Assembly: GCA_016124495.1 (NCBI GenBank)
Contig: WGNP01000005.1
Location: 59,807-123,806 of the forward strand
From: Hyphomonas sp.
Lineage (GTDB): Bacteria; Pseudomonadota; Alphaproteobacteria; Caulobacterales; Hyphomonadaceae
DNA: 64,000 nucleotides
Direction: 5' to 3'
A program made the position numbers and the translations under genes. Shown in pieces: positions 26,755-34,455 of the stretch. Numbering within the stretch: position 1 is the first letter of the stretch; every line of letters begins with the position of its first letter. The notes under the pieces are model-generated. The model was given only the letters and a program-made list of their open reading frames with translations. It was not told the DNA's origin and searched no databases.

Positions 26755-27922
26755 CCTCTGAATCGAAATGGGCGCCGGCCCGGTCTTCGGAAGGAACCCA
26801 GGTGATGTCGCGCGTTGCAGCTTCGCCGAGAGAAACCTTATCGAAAAGCGCCTGGCGCAGAACTGGCCAGGACATCGGCGTGAACAGGAAGAAGGGCAGG
26901 GGATCGTTCAGCCGGAACAATACATCCTCTGACGTCAGAAAGGCCTTCAGTCTACGGAAGAACTCCCTTGGCCGGAACAGGGCGCCATAAACCTCGAGAA
27001 GGGCGGTATGTCCTTCCTGGAAAGCGCGGACCGGCCGCATGGCGATCGGCCGCGCTTCGGGAAGGTTCAGCACCGCTTGGGCAAGTCCCCCGGGGTCGAG
27101 GAAGTGGACGCCGCTCGTCAGGCGGGGATTGCATTCGATGGCACGCGGAACACCCTGAGCGTCTTCGATGAAGTCAAACGAGATGAAACCGGTATAGGCT
27201 TCAGCTTCGGCAAATCGGCGGATCCAGCTGGCCGCGGCAGGGCAATCATCGACCTGCTCGAAAGAGACAGAAACGGTTCCCGAATAGATCCGGCCCTGGT
27301 AGAGCGCGGTTGCCAGGACTTCGCCGTTACGGGTTACGCTGAACGAGCTGATATGTCGGCCGGGTAATCGCGCCTGCACCAGCATGCCAGGTTGGCGGTC
27401 CGCCGGGGTCAGCGGGTCGCCCTTGCGCCGCAATGATACGCCGATGCCGGAGCAGCCATGTGCAGGCTTGACGATATAGTCCTGCGCCGCTGCAAGCGCG
27501 AGCGCGGCCGGAGATTGGCCTTCATGGGTCTCCGGAACCGTCAGGCCGATCAGGTCCGCAGCGCGGTTAAAAGCGAGTTTGTCGTGCAGGCGTGCCAGCT
27601 TCTGCTGCGGCGGACCATAAAGCAGGGCTCGCGCCGGAAGCCGCCCGCCAAGGCTTGCAGCATGCAGGGCCTCTTCCGATACCGGAACAACTATATCGAC
27701 GCCTTCCTGCCGGACGATCGCCTCCAGGGCATTGAGGTAGGCCGCCGGATTGGTATTGGGCGCCGGCACCCGGATCGATTTGGCCACGCAGCGGGATGCC
27801 CGGCAGACATGCAGTCCGAACGGGTCTGCCACGATCACGCGGGCACCAGCCTGATGCAAGGCGCGCGCGAGTTCGAGGGCCTTTGGCAACCGCCCAAGTG
27901 TGAGAAGTACCGTCTTGGGCAT
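26723..27922 (-). CDS. ATP-grasp enzyme inside the carotenoid gene block
   Basis: About 399 residues from ATG 27922 (GTG at 27961 would add 13). N-terminal Rossmann-like pre-grasp domain (VLLTLGRLPKALELARALHQ), then the ATP-grasp fold: YIVKPAHGCSGIGV (149-162, nucleotide Lys and Gly loop) and GFISFDFIEDAQG with IECNPRLTSG (245-271, Mg2+-binding Glu/Asn). Such enzymes activate a carboxylate as acyl phosphate and usually join it to an amine or thiol. The C-terminal ~110 residues are unassigned. It is tail-to-tail with the P450 and head-to-head with crtB. Substrate unknown. Confidence 0.85.
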   Translation of the reverse strand: MPKTVLLTLGRLPKALELARALHQAGARVIVADPFGLHVCRASRCVAKSIRVPAPNTNPAAYLNALEAIVRQEGVDIVVPVSEEALHAASLGGRLPARALLYGPPQQKLARLHDKLAFNRAADLIGLTVPETHEGQSPAALALAAAQDYIVKPAHGCSGIGVSLRRKGDPLTPADRQPGMLVQARLPGRHISSFSVTRNGEVLATALYQGRIYSGTVSVSFEQVDDCPAAASWIRRFAEAEAYTGFISFDFIEDAQGVPRAIECNPRLTSGVHFLDPGGLAQAVLNLPEARPIAMRPVRAFQEGHTALLEVYGALFRPREFFRRLKAFLTSEDVLFRLNDPLPFFLFTPMSWPVLRQALFDKVSLGEAATRDITWVPSEDRAGAHFDSEVRHVAAVPGT

Positions 27923-28087
27923 CTCTTGCGTCCGCAGTGTGCCGTCCAACAGGGATGACACAGGTAAGTGTAAAATATAATGTGCCCCAATTCTTTCGGG
28001 CTGGCCATATGGCTTGGATTCAGTTCGTCTGGCGTTAGACTTGAGTTTGGACGGCGTTTTGCGTGCCGCCGGAAAGAGAAATTCTGG

Positions 28088-29137
28088 ATGAGGGTTTCAG
28101 GCACCGACAGCGCGGCTGAACTGGCAAGTGATCTTGCCGCATGCGGGCGCATCATCCGGGATGGCTCCAAGAGTTTCCATGCCGCCTCTCTGCTGCTGCC
28201 GCGGGATGTGCGCGCCGCTGCCTACGCCCTCTATGCCTTCTGCCGCGTCTCCGATGACGCCGTGGACGAAGGCGCCCATCCTGAAGCCGCGCTGCAGGAT
28301 GTGCGCCGGCGCCTCCGGCTCGCCGATGCGGGCCAGCCGGATCCCGGAAGTGTCGACCGCGCCTTCGCCTGGGTGCTACGCGCGTACGGCATTCCCTTCG
28401 CCGTGCCGGAAGCCCTCGTCGAAGGCTTCGAATGGGATGCGCAGGGCCGCCGCTTCGAGACGCTGGAAGACGTGAAATCCTATGCCGCGCGCGTCGCCTC
28501 CACCGTCGGCGTGATGATGACACTGGTGATGGGTGTGCGCAGCCCGGTGGCGCTCGCCCGCGCCTGCGATCTAGGCCTGGCGATGCAGCTGACTAACATT
28601 GCGCGCGACATCGGCGAGGATGCGCGGGCCGGGCGCTGCTACCTGCCCACCGACTGGTTGCGCGACGCCGGGCTTACATCCGAAGGTCTTGCCGCGCTGA
28701 GCCAAGCGGATGGCCGTGTGCGCCAGCTCACCGAGCGGATGCTGGACGCCGCCCGTCCGCTTTACGCGTCTGGTATCAGCGGCATTGCCCTTCTGCCCGA
28801 GGCCTGCCGCCCCGCCATCCGCGCCGCCGCCGCGATCTATGCCGAAATCGGCGCCGAGATTGCCCGCGCCGGGCATGACAGCATCGCCCGGCGGGCGGTC
28901 GTCTCGAAGCGCCGCAAGATCGCCCTCGCGGCCGGCTCATTCATTCCGGTACGCCCCGGGGCCGTCAACCCGGACGCGCCGCCTGCGCCCGAATGCCAGT
29001 TCCTGATCGACGCCGTGGAGGCTGCGCCCGCGCCGCCACTTGTTTTGGTGGACGCGCCCAAGGCAGGCTCGGCGCCCTGGGCGATCGATCTGTTTCTGAG
29101 ACTGGAACAACGCGATCTTTATCCCGGACAGGGATGA
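28088..29137 (+). CDS. crtB: Phytoene synthase
   Basis: 349 residues from ATG 28088 (the frame is open back to 27980, but homology-like sequence starts here). Substrate motifs: SFHAASLLLP, YALYAFCRVSDDAVDEG (first Asp motif, about 48-62), and AMQLTNIARDIGEDARAGRC with YLP (second Asp motif). It condenses two GGPP to phytoene. The last ~40 residues (Pro/Ala-rich, then APWAIDLFLRLEQRDLYPGQ) extend beyond the core. A 49-residue membrane microprotein follows four bases downstream. Confidence 0.93.
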   Translation: MRVSGTDSAAELASDLAACGRIIRDGSKSFHAASLLLPRDVRAAAYALYAFCRVSDDAVDEGAHPEAALQDVRRRLRLADAGQPDPGSVDRAFAWVLRAYGIPFAVPEALVEGFEWDAQGRRFETLEDVKSYAARVASTVGVMMTLVMGVRSPVALARACDLGLAMQLTNIARDIGEDARAGRCYLPTDWLRDAGLTSEGLAALSQADGRVRQLTERMLDAARPLYASGISGIALLPEACRPAIRAAAAIYAEIGAEIARAGHDSIARRAVVSKRRKIALAAGSFIPVRPGAVNPDAPPAPECQFLIDAVEAAPAPPLVLVDAPKAGSAPWAIDLFLRLEQRDLYPGQG

Positions 29138-29141
29138 CCCC

Positions 29142-29291
29142 ATGCACAGCCTCTTCCTGCTCGAACTTGTCATCTTCAGCGGCTCGGCGCTCGCCTGGGG
29201 CTTCTGGGAGCTCTGGAGCACGAGCCGCGCCATCAAGAAACGCGAGGCTGAAGAGGCCGCCGCCGCCGCAGCCGCGGACCAGAAGGCCTGA
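29142..29291 (+). CDS. 49-residue single-span membrane microprotein downstream of crtB
   Basis: An ATG at 29142, four bases after the crtB stop, opens a 50-codon frame: one hydrophobic helix (about residues 2-24, SLFLLELVIFSGSALAWGFW), then a basic segment (STSRAIKKREAEEA) and an Ala-rich tail ending at TGA 29289-29291. Six bases separate it from the convergent crtC stop at 29296. The frame fits tightly between two genes and the composition suits a membrane peptide, so I consider it real. Function unknown; possibly a carotenoid-enzyme anchor or assembly factor. Confidence 0.62.
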   Translation: MHSLFLLELVIFSGSALAWGFWELWSTSRAIKKREAEEAAAAAAADQKA

Positions 29292-29295
29292 CGCC

Positions 29296-30261
29296 TTATT
29301 TTTTGATGGGCCGCCGCGGCATTCGGAAAGGCAGCATCAGCTTGACCAGCCCCATCGCCAGCCGGTCGCCGTCAAAACTCTCGTGCACACCCGCCGCGCG
29401 CGGGCCGAGCAGATCGCTCTCGATGATCGAACGGCTGTAGAAGGGCGAGTCCTCAAGTGTGCGCCCGAGGCGGACGGACGTCCCGTTGCCCGCCCGCGTG
29501 GTTCGCTTGATCCTGAAAATCGGCGTCGGGGTAAGTAGCGCCTTTGGCGGCGGATCGAACGTCTGATGGCTTGCGTCCGGCGCGAACATCAGAGCAAGGC
29601 CGCGCTCGGTCCCGCTGCGCTCCACCGTGTTGTAGAGGATCGCCGTGCGCCCGTCGGGCGACTGCACGCGCGACCAGTCCCAGTAGCGGAATGCCTCCTC
29701 GAGCGGCGTCTGGCCGCGATTGGTGTCGAAGTAGGCGTCGCCCCGCCAGCGAAGACCCGGCGCGCTGAAGTCCACCTCCACATCCGCAGACGGCGCAATC
29801 GGTTGCCAGGAATGGGCGCCGGCGGTGTCCAGCTGGAACACCTGCGTATTCAGTGCGCGCGGCGTGATCCGGATCTGCCCGCGCACGGGAAGGGGCACCG
29901 GCATGCCATGTTCCGCGATGTCGATGGTCAACCTCGTCCCGTCCCAGTGCAGCGAACTCGGCCCGATCCGCAGGCTGGAATCGTCTGCCTGCAGATCACC
30001 GCGCCCGCGCTCGGTCATCGCCCAGCGGCTGCGGCTGCGGCCATACAGCGCGACATTTACCGCGCAGTGATTGCAGGGATCGCCCCGTCCGGACCAGGCA
30101 TAGTAGGGTGAAAACACGCTGCCAACGAAGGCGATCACGGTGAAACCGAAATCACCATCCTTGCTCAGGCCGTCGGCATACCACCAAGTATAGCCGCCGG
30201 GCGGCGTCGCTGTATCGAACAGGCGAGGGCGCGGCGCGGGCGCTAATTTCGCAATGGCCAT
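29296..30261 (-). CDS. crtC: Carotenoid 1,2-hydratase
   Basis: 321 residues from ATG 30261, with GAGGGA six bases upstream (a TTG at 30267 sits on the ribosome site and is unlikely). Family landmarks: GGYTWWYADGLSKDGDFGFT, VIAFVGSVFSPYY, the NHCAVNVALYG segment, and YFDTNRGQTPLEEAFRYWDW. It adds water to the psi end of acyclic carotenoids without a cofactor, the step before crtD and crtF. Divergent from crtE across an 83-base control region. Confidence 0.93.
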   Translation of the reverse strand: MAIAKLAPAPRPRLFDTATPPGGYTWWYADGLSKDGDFGFTVIAFVGSVFSPYYAWSGRGDPCNHCAVNVALYGRSRSRWAMTERGRGDLQADDSSLRIGPSSLHWDGTRLTIDIAEHGMPVPLPVRGQIRITPRALNTQVFQLDTAGAHSWQPIAPSADVEVDFSAPGLRWRGDAYFDTNRGQTPLEEAFRYWDWSRVQSPDGRTAILYNTVERSGTERGLALMFAPDASHQTFDPPPKALLTPTPIFRIKRTTRAGNGTSVRLGRTLEDSPFYSRSIIESDLLGPRAAGVHESFDGDRLAMGLVKLMLPFRMPRRPIKK

Positions 30262-30287
30262 CCGCAATCCCTCTTGAAACCAGAAAA

Positions 30288-30331
30288 CGTCAATTCAGTT
30301 TGACAGTCAAGAATGACAACATAAGATGACA
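30288..30331. promoter_or_regulatory. crtC/crtE divergent control region with four 13-bp-phased half-sites
   Basis: CGTCA (30288), TGACA (30301), TGACA (30314), TGACA (30327) start at exact 13-base steps. The first pair is a PpsR-type palindrome with one mismatch; the other three are direct repeats. TTGACA at 30300-30305 with TAAGAT at 30322-30327 (16-base spacer) forms a crtE promoter fully covered by the array. Confidence 0.72.
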
Positions 30332-30344
30332 TAACGGAGGACGC

Positions 30345-31217
30345 ATGAACGTAGACACTTTGATCGAACGCGTACTCGAACGCTCCGTTGCGGGCGCCGA
30401 GGGACCCGGTGCCCCCCCCATGCTGGGCCGGGCCATCCGCCATTCCGTCTTTCCGGGCGGCGCCCGGGTCCGGCCGAAACTCTGCGTAGCAGTGGCCGCT
30501 GCCTGCGGCGAAGGTCGGGGCATCGAAGCGGCCTCCGGCGCCGGCGCAGCCCTTGAACTGATGCATTGCGCCTCGCTGGTCCATGATGATCTGCCCGCTT
30601 TTGACGGCGCCGCAATCCGCCGGGGCAAGCCGTCCGTGCATGCCGCTTACGGCGAAGCCATCGCCGTCCTCGCGGGCGACGCGCTGATCGTCATGGCCTT
30701 TGACACGCTGCTGCGGGAATGCCGCGCCTCGCCGCAATCCCTCGCACCGCTGATGTCGATCCTCATCGACGCCGTCGGCACCCCGCGCGGAATCGTGGCT
30801 GGCCAGGCCTGGGAAAGTGAACCCGTCATCGATCTCAGCGCCTATCACCAGGCGAAAACCGGCGCCCTGTTCGTCGCCGCCTCGATGTCCGGCGCGGCGG
30901 CGGTGGGTCTCGATCCTGCGCCCTGGCGCGCGCTTGGCGAACGCCTCGGCGAAGCCTACCAGGTCGCGGATGACCTGCGCGATGTGTTGCTGGACGAAGA
31001 GGAACTCGGCAAACCGGCCGGGCAGGATGCCTCGCATCTGCGGCCCAACGCCGTGCAGAATTTCGGCGTTGCCGGCGCCATCGCGCGCCTCAAGGGCCTG
31101 ATCTCGGATGCCTCGGATTCCATTCCGGACTGTGCCGGCGCCCCGATGCTGCGGGAAATCGTAAACGGCCAGGCTGCGCGCCTGATGCCGCAAAGCCTGC
31201 TGCGCAACGTGGCATGA
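30345..31217 (+). CDS. crtE: Geranylgeranyl diphosphate synthase
   Basis: 290 residues. First Asp motif HDDLPAFDGAAIRRG (D81 onward; DDLPxxD) and second motif QVADDLRDVLLDEEELGKP. It chain-elongates FPP or DMAPP with IPP to GGPP, shared by crtB and by bchG/bchP tail synthesis. ATG with GGAGG upstream. crtF follows after 33 bases. Confidence 0.95.
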   Translation: MNVDTLIERVLERSVAGAEGPGAPPMLGRAIRHSVFPGGARVRPKLCVAVAAACGEGRGIEAASGAGAALELMHCASLVHDDLPAFDGAAIRRGKPSVHAAYGEAIAVLAGDALIVMAFDTLLRECRASPQSLAPLMSILIDAVGTPRGIVAGQAWESEPVIDLSAYHQAKTGALFVAASMSGAAAVGLDPAPWRALGERLGEAYQVADDLRDVLLDEEELGKPAGQDASHLRPNAVQNFGVAGAIARLKGLISDASDSIPDCAGAPMLREIVNGQAARLMPQSLLRNVA

Positions 31218-31250
31218 AGCCCACATGCACGGGCCGGGGAGGGCGCTGCA

Positions 31251-32342
31251 ATGAGCCTCGCCGACCGGTTCGCCGAATGGCGTAACCGCCTGATTGCAAA
31301 TACGGAATTCCAGTCCTGGGCGGTCCGCAACCCGTTTACGCGCGGCATTGCCCGGCAGAAGACCAAAGCCACGTTCGATCTCGTCGCCGGCTTCGTCTAT
31401 TCACAGGTCCTGTCGGCCGCCGTCGAAAGCGGCCTGCTCGAAGCAGTGCGCGCGGCGCCCCTGAGCGCCGCAAACTTCGCCGCCCGTTCCGGCCTGCCAT
31501 TAGACGGCGCCCTGCGTCTCCTGCGCGCTGCCGCTGCGCTCGACCTGCTCCGGGTGCGATTGGATGGCCGCTTTGCACTCGGCGAAGCGGGCGCGGCGCT
31601 GCTCGGCAATCCCGCTGTCTTCGCGATGATCCGCCATCACAGGGCCTTCTACCGCGACATCGCCGATCCGCTCGCCCTGCTGCGCGCGCGCAGGCCGGAT
31701 ACCGAGCTCTCGCGCTTCTGGGCCTACACCGCGTCTGCCAGCGATACAGACGCCGCCGCCTATTCGGCCCTGATGGCCGAGACCCAGGCGCTGATCGCGC
31801 AGAACGTGCTCGCGGCCTACGACTTCCGCCGCCACTTCACCGTGATGGATGTCGGCGGCGGACTTGGCGCATTTCTGATCGCTGTCGCAACCGCGCATGA
31901 CAGCCTGAACCTCGTGCTGGTTGACCTGCCGCCGGTGGCCAGGCTCGCCGAAGCGAAGCTGTCTGTCACGCCGCTCTGGCCACGTTTCCGGATCGAGCCG
32001 CGCGACATGCTGAGCGATCCCCTGCCGCAGGGTGCCGACCTGATCACCCTGATCCGGGTAGTGCATGACCATGATGACGGCCCCGTCCGCCAGCTGCTCG
32101 CCTCGGCCCGAAAAGCCCTGGCGCCGGGGGGGAAGCTGCTGATTGCAGAGCCGATGGCGGGCATTCCGGGCGCTGAAGCGATGGCCGACGCCTATTTCGG
32201 ATTTTACCTCTGGGCGATGGGGCGCGGCGCCCCCCGAAGGCCGGCGGACCTGCAGAAGCTGCTGCAGAACGCGGGATTCAGGCACATCCGGCAGCTGAAG
32301 ACGGCTCAGCCCCTGCTCGTGAGCGCAATCATCGCGAGCTAA
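31251..32342 (+). CDS. crtF: Hydroxyneurosporene O-methyltransferase
   Basis: 363 residues. N-terminal dimerisation/winged-helix part (FVYSQVLSAAVESGLLEAV) and C-terminal SAM fold: VMDVGGGLGAFLIAVA, VLVDLPPVARLAE, LIRVVHDHDDG (catalytic His region) and GGKLLIAEPMAG. It methylates the 1-hydroxyl made by CrtC to give 1-methoxy carotenoids. Forms crtE-crtF; a weak terminator-like hairpin and the bchC operator follow. Confidence 0.93.
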   Translation: MSLADRFAEWRNRLIANTEFQSWAVRNPFTRGIARQKTKATFDLVAGFVYSQVLSAAVESGLLEAVRAAPLSAANFAARSGLPLDGALRLLRAAAALDLLRVRLDGRFALGEAGAALLGNPAVFAMIRHHRAFYRDIADPLALLRARRPDTELSRFWAYTASASDTDAAAYSALMAETQALIAQNVLAAYDFRRHFTVMDVGGGLGAFLIAVATAHDSLNLVLVDLPPVARLAEAKLSVTPLWPRFRIEPRDMLSDPLPQGADLITLIRVVHDHDDGPVRQLLASARKALAPGGKLLIAEPMAGIPGAEAMADAYFGFYLWAMGRGAPRRPADLQKLLQNAGFRHIRQLKTAQPLLVSAIIAS

Positions 32343-32353
32343 CTATTCTGGCG

Positions 32354-32377
32354 AATGCCCGTATTTCGGGCGTTTGT
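32354..32377 (+). terminator. Weak terminator-like hairpin after crtF
   Basis: AATGCCCG (32354-32361), loop TATTT, CGGGCGTT (32367-32374), with one T-G pair and only three Ts after it. It may partly uncouple crtEF from bchC; readthrough is likely, as in the known crtEF-bchCXYZ-puf superoperon. Confidence 0.4.
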
Positions 32378-32389
32378 CGTAAATCCACA

Positions 32390-32421
32390 TTGACACATTT
32401 AACTGTCAAACTAAAGTGACA
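32390..32421 (+). promoter_or_regulatory. bchC promoter with three 13-bp-phased PpsR-type half-sites
   Basis: TGACA (32391), TGTCA (32404) and TGACA (32417) at 13-base steps. The last two make a perfect TGTCA-N8-TGACA palindrome. TTGACA (32390-32395) and TAAAGT (32412-32417), spaced 16, form a promoter embedded in the array. The predicted transcript start falls at or next to the ATG at 32425. Confidence 0.78.
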
Positions 32422-32424
32422 TGC

Positions 32425-33441
32425 ATGAAAACGGGCGTCATCGAGTCGCAGGGGGCACACCCCGGCCTGCCCAGGAGGGCCCATCGCGCTCCTGCGCGAG
32501 AAGAACTCGAGCTGCGCGCCTCCGCCGTCCTGTTTGACGGCGCCCGCTCTGCCACCCTCGGCTCCCTCGCCCTGACTGCGCCGCAGGCGGGCGATGTCGT
32601 CGTCGATGTCCTCTGGTCCGGCATCAGCACTGGCACTGAGCGCCTGATGTGGTCCGGCGAGATGCCGTCCTTCCCCGGCATGGGGTATCCGCTCGTGCCC
32701 GGCTATGAAGCCGTGGGCCGCATCATCCAGTCAAACGCCGCGCCGCACCGTGTCGGCGAGCTCGTCTTTGTCCCCGGCGCGCGCTGCTTCGAAGCGGCGC
32801 ACGGCTTGTTCGGTGCCTCCGCCTCTCGCCTCGTGGTCGCCGCCGACAAGGCCTACCGGATCGACTTTGCAGAGCCCCGGGAAGGGGTGCTGCTGGCGCT
32901 CGCCGCCACCGCGCATCACGCAATCATTGCCGGCAAGCTTCCGGATCTCATCATCGGTTACGGCGTCCTCGGCCGGCTCACTGCGCGGATCGTGATTGCC
33001 CTCGGCGGCAATCCGGTTGTCTGGGAAACGAACCCCGCCCGCCGCAACACGGCCGACTATCCGGTCATCGCGCCGGAAGACGACGCCCGCCGCGACTATG
33101 CCTCGATATGCGACATGAGCGGCGACGCGAACATCATTGACAAGGTGCTGCCGCACGCCGCGCACTCGGCCGAAATCTGCCTCGCCGGTTTCTACTCCGT
33201 GCGGCCGTCTTTCAGCTTCCCGCTGGCGTTCCGTAAGGAAATGCGCCTGCGCGTCGCCGCCGAATGGCGCCCGTCGGACCTTGCCGCTGTCGCCGCCCTC
33301 GTCCAGTCCGGCCGCCTGCCGCTCTCGGGCCTCATAACGCACACTTTGCCCGCTGCTCAGGCCGCCGGCGCTTACGCCCAGGCCTTCAGCGATCCGGCTT
33401 GCCTGAAAATGCTCATTGATTGGGAATCCTCTGATGTCTGA
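32425..33441 (+). CDS. bchC: Bacteriochlorophyllide a dehydrogenase (3-hydroxyethyl oxidation)
   Basis: 338 residues from ATG 32425; a GTG at 32416 is unlikely because it lies in the operator. The zinc-alcohol-dehydrogenase-like scaffold shows LWSGISTGTERLMWSGEMP, YPLVPGYEAVGRI, and a nucleotide-binding region IIGYGVLGRLTARIVIALGG. It oxidises the C3 1-hydroxyethyl to the 3-acetyl group of bacteriochlorophyll a. The first ~30 residues (ESQGAHPGLPRRAHRAPARE) have no counterpart in the BchC sequences I know, so the true start could be further in, or this is an extension. Overlaps bchX by eight bases. Confidence 0.92.
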   Translation: MKTGVIESQGAHPGLPRRAHRAPAREELELRASAVLFDGARSATLGSLALTAPQAGDVVVDVLWSGISTGTERLMWSGEMPSFPGMGYPLVPGYEAVGRIIQSNAAPHRVGELVFVPGARCFEAAHGLFGASASRLVVAADKAYRIDFAEPREGVLLALAATAHHAIIAGKLPDLIIGYGVLGRLTARIVIALGGNPVVWETNPARRNTADYPVIAPEDDARRDYASICDMSGDANIIDKVLPHAAHSAEICLAGFYSVRPSFSFPLAFRKEMRLRVAAEWRPSDLAAVAALVQSGRLPLSGLITHTLPAAQAAGAYAQAFSDPACLKMLIDWESSDV

Positions 33442-34450
33442 CGAACTCCGCCTGACAAGCCGCCATGGCAACGAAGAGTACACGAGTGCCCTGCGTGACG
33501 AAGCTTCGGTTGAACCCGATCCGGTCGCCACCGGCCCGGTCAAGAAAGACACCCAGATCATTGCGATCTACGGCAAAGGCGGCATCGGCAAAAGCTTCAC
33601 ACTCGCCAATCTCTCCTGCATGATGGCCGAGCAGGGCAAGAAAGTCCTGCTGATCGGCTGCGATCCGAAATCCGACACAACCTCACTCCTGTTCGGCGGC
33701 AAGGCCTGCCCGACGATCATCGAGACCTCGTCGAAGAAAAAACTCGCAGGCGAGGAAGTCGCCATTGGTGACGTGTGCTTCAAGCGCTACGGCGTCTTCG
33801 CCATGGAACTTGGCGGACCTGAAGTCGGCCGTGGCTGCGGCGGCCGCGGCATCATCCACGGCTTCGAACTGCTCGAGAAGCTCGGCTTCCACGAGTGGGA
33901 TTTCGACTATGTGCTGCTCGACTTCCTGGGCGACGTGGTCTGTGGCGGCTTCGGCCTGCCGATCGCCCGCGACATGTGCCAGAAGGTCATCGTCGTCGGC
34001 TCGAACGACCTGCAATCGCTCTATGTGGCCAACAATGTTTGTTCCGCCGTCGAGTATTTCCGCAAGATGGGCGGCAATGTCGGCGTTGCCGGCATGGTCA
34101 TCAACCGGGATGACGGTACCGGCGAAGCGGCCGCCTTCGCGAGCGCCGTCGGCATCCCGGTCCTCGCCACCATCCCGGCCAACGACGACATCCGCCGCAA
34201 GTCGGCGAACTATCAGATTGTCGGCACCGAAGCCTCTGAATGGGGCGCGCTCTTCTCGGAGCTTGCTGCCAACATCCACGGTTCGGTACCGAACCGCCCG
34301 AATCCTCTGACGTCGGATGGTCTCCTTGGCCTCTTCTCATCGAAGGATACCGGCGGTGACATCATCCTTGAGCCCGCCACGGTCGCCGACATGTGCGGTA
34401 TCGCCGAAGCTGAGAAACGCACTCTTGAAGTCGTCTACGAGGCCATCTGA
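33434..34450 (+). CDS. bchX: Chlorophyllide a reductase iron protein
   Basis: 338 residues from ATG 33434. P-loop [15 protein letters not shown] (about 46-60) and the 4Fe-4S ligands in GRGCGGRGI and [13 protein letters not shown] nitrogenase-Fe-protein-like dimer that delivers electrons with ATP to BchYZ, reducing ring B of chlorophyllide a. bchC, bchX, bchY and bchZ are overlapping or within six bases. Confidence 0.96.
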   Translation: MSDELRLTSRHGNEEYTSALRDEASVEPDPVATGPVKKDTQIIAIYGKGGIGKSFTLANLSCMMAEQGKKVLLIGCDPKSDTTSLLFGGKACPTIIETSSKKKLAGEEVAIGDVCFKRYGVFAMELGGPEVGRGCGGRGIIHGFELLEKLGFHEWDFDYVLLDFLGDVVCGGFGLPIARDMCQKVIVVGSNDLQSLYVANNVCSAVEYFRKMGGNVGVAGMVINRDDGTGEAAAFASAVGIPVLATIPANDDIRRKSANYQIVGTEASEWGALFSELAANIHGSVPNRPNPLTSDGLLGLFSSKDTGGDIILEPATVADMCGIAEAEKRTLEVVYEAI

Positions 34451-34455
34451 ACCCA

